Below, piece by piece: positions 19,029 through 23,082 of a stretch of 23,082 nucleotides of DNA. The translations under genes were made by a program, and so were the position numbers. This DNA comes from Chara braunii (lineage: Eukaryota > Streptophyta > Charophyceae > Charales > Characeae). How positions within the stretch are numbered: the first letter of the stretch is position 1; each line of letters starts with the position of its first letter. Where the stretch lies: NCBI GenBank assembly GCA_003427395.1, contig BFEA01000055.1:158873-181954 (forward strand), given 5' to 3'. The notes under the pieces were generated by a model that was not told the origin of the DNA, ran no database searches, and worked only from the letters and a program-made list of their open reading frames with translations.

Positions 19029-19071
<43 letters not shown>
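19029..19071 (+). repeat. T43 homopolymer
   Basis: Forty-three uninterrupted Ts are flanked by similar sequences (GCGGCCGGGAAGGG before, GGCGGCCTTGAAGGG after). On the minus strand this would be a poly(A) tail with a possible imperfect target duplication, but no retroposon body was recognised. The exact length is likely uncertain in the assembly. Confidence 0.8.
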
Positions 19072-19123
19072 CCGGCGGCCTTGAAGGGTTGAAGATGGTG
19101 GTTCCCAGAATTTCTAAGCTTAA

Positions 19124-19267
19124 ACCGCCAGTACGTTTCCACGCTCGAAAAGAAGAAGAGCAGCGGTGAACACGGAGGCTGTAAACGGCTGGCGGCAACG
19201 GCCAGAGGCGTCCACGAAGCTTGGCGCGCAGGGCCCGCGGCCGATGTATGAGAAAGGTACTGGCGGT
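19124..19267. mobile_element. 144 bp MITE, perfect TIR ACCGCCAGTAC, TTAA flanks
   Basis: It is flanked by TTAA at 19120-19123 and 19268-19271. The ends ACCGCCAGTAC and GTACTGGCGGT are perfect inverted repeats. The right TTAA also serves as the left flank of the next element. No coding capacity. Confidence 0.85.
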
Positions 19268-19271
19268 TTAA

Positions 19272-19460
19272 ACCATTAGTACCCCTCCCAGCTACCGATA
19301 CCAAGCTAAATTCACCCTGTGCACCCCAAAAAAAAGCCAACTGACGCAGGCCTGTTTTTGGCCGGTGCTGCCAGCCATTTCGGTCCGATACCTGTACCCC
19401 GGAAAATGTGGCCGTATACGAAACTCGTATTTTTTTCAAGCTGGGCGGGGTACTGGTGGT
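19272..19460. mobile_element. 189 bp MITE, TIR ACC(AT/CC)AGTACCCC
   Basis: The left end is ACCATTAGTACCCCTCCC. The right end, inverted, is ACCACCAGTACCCCGCCC, a match at 15 of 18. Left flank TTAA (19268-19271, shared with the preceding element), right flank TTGA (19461-19464), one change from TTAA. The interior is unrelated by eye to the neighbouring copies. Confidence 0.8.
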
Positions 19461-19519
19461 TTGACAACCATCGGTAGGATGAGGCCAGACATGCGCGGCT
19501 GTCTCAGGGCATACTCACA

Positions 19520-19733
19520 CTGCCTTCTTCACCCGAATAGAACCCCCGGTCATTATTGCTGCATCTGGAAAGAAAAATGGCCCCAAATACGCGGCTATAA
19601 TGACTGGCCTTTATATTCGGGTGTGCCGTCTTCACCCGAATAGAACCCCCGCTCATTATTGCTGCATCTGGAAAGAAAATTGCCCCCGATACGGCTATAA
19701 TGAATGGGCTTTATATTCGGGTGAAGAAGGTAG
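19520..19733. mobile_element. 214 bp MITE made of a tandem 103-bp pair, TIR CTRCCTTCTTCACCCGAATA
   Basis: The outer ends match at 19 of 20 positions as inverted repeats (19520-19539 and 19714-19733). Inside are two 103-bp tandem units, with ACCCGAATAG at 19531 and 19634. Each unit is itself bounded by CACCCGAATA and TATTCGGGTG. The end sequence is close to that of the element at 16949-17159. No obvious target-site duplication. Confidence 0.83.
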
Positions 19734-20230
19734 GACTTCTTTTACAAAGCTCTGGACGTGATTCCTGTCAGCTTCGACCACGTCTGGCCGTAATTCCAGT
19801 TCGATACCTTTTAATTTTTTTAAGTGCTAGTGTGACTATGCCCTCAGGCTCTCTCAATCGTAATGGAGAGAAGCGTAGAGAGAAATCTTGGAAGGGATGC
19901 CGGACCCAATTTTCCAGCTTTTCTTAAAATTCTTTTTTTTGGGGGACAATTTCAATCGCCTCCATCACCAAACAGCAGGGGCCTCCTTGCACAAGGGCCT
20001 TTTTCAAAAAAAAAAAAAAAACAGCAGGGGCCTCGACCCACTAGCCAAGTTTATTACCTCGCTGTGAGGTTTTGGGTCACGTGTGGCAGCCAGCCTCCCC
20101 CATCAATGTCGTAGACAAAGTGCCGAGAGCCACGTCAGCATAATCAAATTGTCCAGCTGGCGCCGTAGACAGAGAAGGCGCCAGCACCCAAGCACTAGCA
20201 TTCTCGCGTCGTCCCACCAACGTAATGACA
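19734..20230. other. No gene recognised
   Basis: It contains an A16 run near 20007-20022 and a repeated CAGCAGGGGCCTC (19974 and 20021). Short readings in several frames show no family I know. Confidence 0.45.
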
Positions 20231-20285
20231 GCGTCAAGCTAGCGTCCAGCCGGCGTCAAGTCAGCGTCAAGTCAGCGTCAAGCAG
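20231..20285 (+). repeat. 11-bp tandem repeat, five units (GCGTCAAGTCA)
   Basis: GCGTCAAG or GCGTCCAG starts at 20231, 20242, 20253, 20264 and 20275, exactly every 11 bases. Confidence 0.88.
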
Positions 20286-20499
20286 CAAGTGCAAGACTGA
20301 ATGTCGGTCAGCAGGGGCCGGGCCAACATATAGTGTTTACTCCTGTTGACCAGCCTCTGGACTCTCTGATACGATGGCCCAGATTGACTCGCAGCCAATG
20401 GCCTGGATCCCATACAGTTGCAGATACCCACTTGGACTTGATTCTCGACAGATGGCTGCAAACAGCCATGTGTGTGTGTGTCTGATAGGTCTTCTTGCA

Positions 20500-20757
20500 G
20501 ATCTGAAATTCTTAATATATTGCTACGAGACTATCAAGAGTAAGCCAGGTAACATGACTCCTGGAAAGGCGCGAAGCGCTGGAAAGGCGTGAAGCGCTCT
20601 TGATGGACTTACAAAAGAATGGTTTACTCACTTAGCAACTCTTCTTCAACAAGGGCGCTTCGCGCCGGATAAAGCGACCGACATTGTTATCGGACGAGAA
20701 GACGTCAAAAAGTTTCTTCGAATTATCTTGCCATATATGCCTGTGCAAGGAAAATGA
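20500..20757 (+). pseudogene. Group II intron maturase/RT fragment, probably mitochondrial origin
   Basis: One frame reads DLKFLIYCYETIKSKPGNMTPG, then an insert, then LDGLTKEWFTHLATLLQQGRF. This is the N-terminal reverse transcriptase region of group II intron-encoded proteins, the segment with AYE-x-IKS-x-G-N-MTPG and T-x-DG. These proteins help their host intron splice and move. Between MTPG and LDGL the frame crosses two copies of a GC hairpin unit and meets a TGA (20590-20592). A third hairpin comes straight after GRF, and the expected finger region that follows is absent. The remaining 31 residues (DKATDIVIGREDVKKFLRII) to the stop at 20757 are not recognised. In a nuclear setting this is most simply an organelle DNA insertion. 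Confidence 0.72.
20561..20666. repeat. GC mini-hairpins GGCGCGAAGCGC (three copies)
   Basis: Unit CTGGAAAGGCGYGAAGCG is tandemly duplicated at 20561-20578 and 20579-20596. The inverse, GCGCTTCGCGCC, is at 20655-20666. Each copy is itself close to a 5-bp stem with a GAA or TTC loop. They interrupt a conserved coding region, which looks like insertion of a mobile GC cluster of the kind known from several organelle genomes. Confidence 0.78.
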
Positions 20758-21734
20758 GCAATGGCGAGATGACAATATCCAGAATGCACAATCACATTGA
20801 AAGCCAGATACTACTCAGTGTCCAGAAAGCAGCATTGCACCAATGTAACACCAATGGAGATTCGTAACATTGAAAACCAATGGCAATGAGAGCCTGCTCT
20901 CGCCACCACCAACATAAGAGTCCAGATACTCGGCGCTCGGCGCCCAGCCTACTTCCTACACAGCTACATCTGCCTACTAATTGACAATGCAACTGTTGAC
21001 GTCAGCAGCCCACCAAGTACTTGAAGATGTCGCCCAATGCAGAACATCGCCAATACCAGGTATGTGCCCACATCATCATCATCATCTCTCTCTCCCCTGA
21101 CTTACAACCACGTCTTCCCTCTGTACACCCGAAGACCACCCCTGCACCTCACTGTAGACCAAGCCCGAGGCAGCTGTGGAGGCTGGGCTATGGCGCTGCC
21201 CTCAGCAGCGCCCTGAGTCACACACGACCGCACGTGCTTGCACCTTGCCTCTCAGCGCCAGCAGCAGCCCACGAGCGTCCGCTCCAGCAGCGCTGCCGCT
21301 AGCATGCAAGTGCTGAATGAGCGCCCAGGCAGGAGCTCTTTCCTATATGGAAAGAGCCTGCCTCGATTGGCGGCCTGGCTGGCCTGGGCCTCTGCCCAGA
21401 AGCTTCCGGTAGGCCCCCAGGAGGCTGTGCCTCCGATGCAGCTGCTGGGCCTCCTTTCGGTTGGGCCTCCCAACTGTCTGTGTATGAGGCTGCGATTCTC
21501 GCCCAGGGCCTGCATTTCCAGAAAGGCCTGGAAGGCCGTGGAATGTCTTTGCTGCTCGGCCTCTGTTTCCCTCAACCAACTGGCGCGTCGCAACTGCCCG
21601 GACCCCAAATACGGAATTGACAGCCGAGGGCCTCTCGATAATTGTTAGGCCCACCTTCACTTAGGGCGTGTACATCTGTGGCAGGGGCCCCTTTTTGCCT
21701 GCCGAGGACCCAGATCCTTGCACCGGTCCAAAGT
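20758..21734. other. No gene recognised; GC-rich with hairpins
   Basis: Clear inverted repeats are GGCGCTGC/GCAGCGCC (21192-21212) and a long hairpin at 21328-21362 (GCTCTTTCC and GGAAAGAGC with GGCAGG and CCTGCC outside, loop TATAT). The stretch 21360-21560 repeats GGCCTC-type words, so the open frames on both strands there are low-complexity readings. A (TCA)n-like run lies near 21070. Confidence 0.5.
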
Positions 21735-21872
21735 ATGCTAAGAAAAACGATGTTGCTTTGCAAAGATGCTAAATTTCAACAATGCTGCATCTCTGAGATG
21801 AAATTATTGAATCCTAATTTTTTGGAACAGATTGACTTGATATTGCAATCGAAACAAAAACTCAGAAAATGA
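21735..21872 (+). CDS. Short AT-rich coding-like fragment, unknown
   Basis: From the ATG at 21735 the frame reads MLRKTMLLCKDAKFQQCC and ends LEQIDLILQSKQKLRK, about 45 residues. Composition changes sharply from GC-rich to AT-rich at its start, and mitochondrial SSU rRNA sequence begins 34 bases after its stop. It may be the 3' end of an organelle reading frame carried in the same insertion. I do not recognise the family, and it may not be expressed. Confidence 0.35.
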   Translation: MLRKTMLLCKDAKFQQCCISEMKLLNPNFLEQIDLILQSKQKLRK

Positions 21873-21905
21873 TTTAGTCCATTTTCTTTATTTAAATTCA
21901 AAATG

Positions 21906-21957
21906 ACCCTGGTAGTCCATGCCGTAAACGATGAGTGTTGGTCCTTGGTCTACGCCC
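21906..21957 (+). rRNA. rrn18: Fragment of mitochondrial small-subunit rRNA
   Basis: ACCCTGGTAGTCCATGCCG and TAAACGATGAGTGTT, followed by CCTTGGTCTACGC, are the conserved segment around E. coli 16S position 790-850. The CCATGCCG and ATGAGTGTT wording is that of plant-type mitochondrial SSU rRNA rather than bacterial or plastid. Only about 50 bases match: GATTAGAT, expected just upstream, is replaced by TTCAAAATG, and the match ends before the rest of the gene. It is therefore a fragment, most likely a nuclear copy of mitochondrial DNA. Confidence 0.82.
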
Positions 21958-22560
21958 AGTGGCCGTTCTTATCTTAAGAGAACAATGGTCGACTCTTCTT
22001 TAAGCACAGCGCCTGGGCTGGGTCCATGTTGACATTGACTCGTGAGCCTGAATTTCCGAGCTGCTGTTGGCCTGTGACCTTCCACGGTGAACTGTCGCAC
22101 ATTGGGCGTCTGAAGGCCGGTTTGGGTTTTAGGCCATTCAGGCCGTTTTCATGGGTTGGGCGTGGCCGTTGACCCCTCTCCCGGCCCTTAGACCGAAATG
22201 ACGACCCATGGCCCACGACTATTGCACGATTTGAGCTGAGTTATTGCACACGGCACAACGGAAAAAAAACAAACAAACATTGTGGTCTGACATCCGCAAG
22301 TCACGGTCGTTACAAACCGACCCCCTGCGCGGCCGTCGGCCAGAAAAAAAAAAGTTTTTTTCCTGAATGAAGCTGGTTTCGTGCACCATGTGCACGTCAC
22401 TACGTGTGCTTGTGGCTCCATTTGTAGCCACAATCAATCTTGTGTGTTGATAACAGGTTGAGGCTTTGCGCATGGAACTCGGCTTCCATCGTCGGCCTTT
22501 CCTAAAATGGAAAGGCTGTCGCATGCGGAAACGGACGGCACTGTTGAAACGGTATTCACC
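21958..22560. other. No gene recognised; hairpin at 22495
   Basis: GCCTTTCC and GGAAAGGC form an 8-bp perfect hairpin (22495-22516, loop TAAAAT). It resembles the CTTTCC-TATAT-GGAAAG core of the hairpin at 21328-21362. No protein family was found in the short frames. Confidence 0.5.
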
Positions 22561-22676
22561 AATTCGTGGTAGCTGAGGCAGATCCCAGGGCTCGATCCCT
22601 AGTTCCCCAACTTACCTGTGTACAATACCTGCGTCAAGTCGAAGAGTTGAACCTGCGACCTGTAGAACCGCCAGTG

Positions 22677-22845
22677 GTAGGTAGGTCTGTCGTAGGTCTA
22701 TAGGTAGCCAGGATTCGATCCATAGACCTGTAGATTAGAAGGCTAGTTGCAGGCCTTCTAGAAGGTTGGCAAGTGGTCAAGTGGTGCAGGCAAGTGGGCA
22801 AGTGGTGTGACTAAAGCAAGCCCATGTTGGAGACGAGGACAAGTG
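22677..22845 (+). repeat. Local short repeats, GGCAAGTGG type
   Basis: GGCAAGTGG or a near match recurs at 22768, 22789, ~22797 and ~22843. Upstream, AGGTCTAT and ATAGACCT flank GGATTCGATCC (22695-22732) as a hairpin. The GGATTCGATCC and GGCTCGATCCC words resemble a tRNA B box, but no A box at a usual distance was found. Confidence 0.5.
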
Positions 22846-23012
22846 GCAAGGGCAAATAGTAGGACCCCAGTGCAACTGCACTGCGTCGTAGGGTAGTCGC
22901 CATGCAGTCATGGGAGAGTCTAGAAAGTACCAGTCCGGTCCAGCAAGTACCACGGGGGGGACTGTGTGCACCATGGGCCAGGGATACAGGGCAGACCAAC
23001 GCAGGGCAGAAG

Positions 23013-23019
23013 TATAAAT
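23013..23019 (+). promoter_or_regulatory. Possible TATA box near the window end
   Basis: TATAAAT lies in a GC-balanced stretch. Thirty bases downstream is CAGCTATTCATTC, then an ATG at 23058. A transcript could start here and run out of the window. There is no other support. Confidence 0.3.
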
Positions 23020-23082
23020 CAAGAGGCTGCGTCCAGCTATTCATTCATTCCTGCGGATGCCATGCGGAAGCGCTGCCTTAGC

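Noticed and set aside
21238-21660. Overlapping 105-136 codon readings on both strands
   Set aside because: The region is GC-rich and repeats GGCCTC-type words. Open frames on several strands are expected, and no domain is visible.
22563-22740. tRNA or tRNA-derived SINE
   Set aside because: B-box-like words are present, but there is no A box at a normal distance and no cloverleaf could be drawn.

Overview
The window looks like repeat-rich nuclear DNA of a green plant or green alga. Three things point that way: a chromodomain-bearing Ty3/gypsy retrotransposon, many short non-autonomous DNA transposons, and small pieces of mitochondrial DNA whose SSU rRNA reads as the plant type. A streptophyte (charophyte-like) alga would fit, but that is a guess. 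I see no intact host protein gene.

Bases 1-11788 are two head-to-tail copies of one Ty3/gypsy chromovirus sharing a middle LTR. Copy 1 is only its 3' part (RNase H end, integrase, polypurine tract; 1-1905). LTR1 (1906-3288) is both the 3' LTR of copy 1 and the 5' LTR of copy 2. Copy 2 runs: primer binding site (3291), a 1.5 kb leader, gag with coiled coil (4793-5981), zinc knuckle (~6342-6390), protease, reverse transcriptase, RNase H, integrase, chromodomain, polypurine tract, LTR2 (10413-11788). Both copies are dead. They share two lesions, and each has private ones.

The assembly itself is informative. Two single Ns (5290, 8489) are each flanked by an exact 95-base direct repeat, and the window begins with the same 95-mer that flanks 8489. 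These are contig-overlap joins, not biological duplications. Their arrangement suggests that the gag-to-RNase H contig (5291-8488) is a collapsed repeat used twice in the real locus.

Bases 11789-19740 hold little coding sequence. There are four short elements with TIR ACCnnyAGTAC and TTAA-type flanks (one of them inside copy 1), two related ~212 bp elements with TIR CTACCTTCTTC, an inverted-repeat element, a ~450 bp dimeric tandem repeat, smaller GC-rich repeats, microsatellites and long A/T runs.

Bases 20500-21957 contain organelle-derived sequence: a broken group II intron maturase fragment interrupted by GC mini-hairpins, and a ~50 bp piece of mitochondrial SSU rRNA. The last kilobase has short repeats and a TATA-like box near the end.
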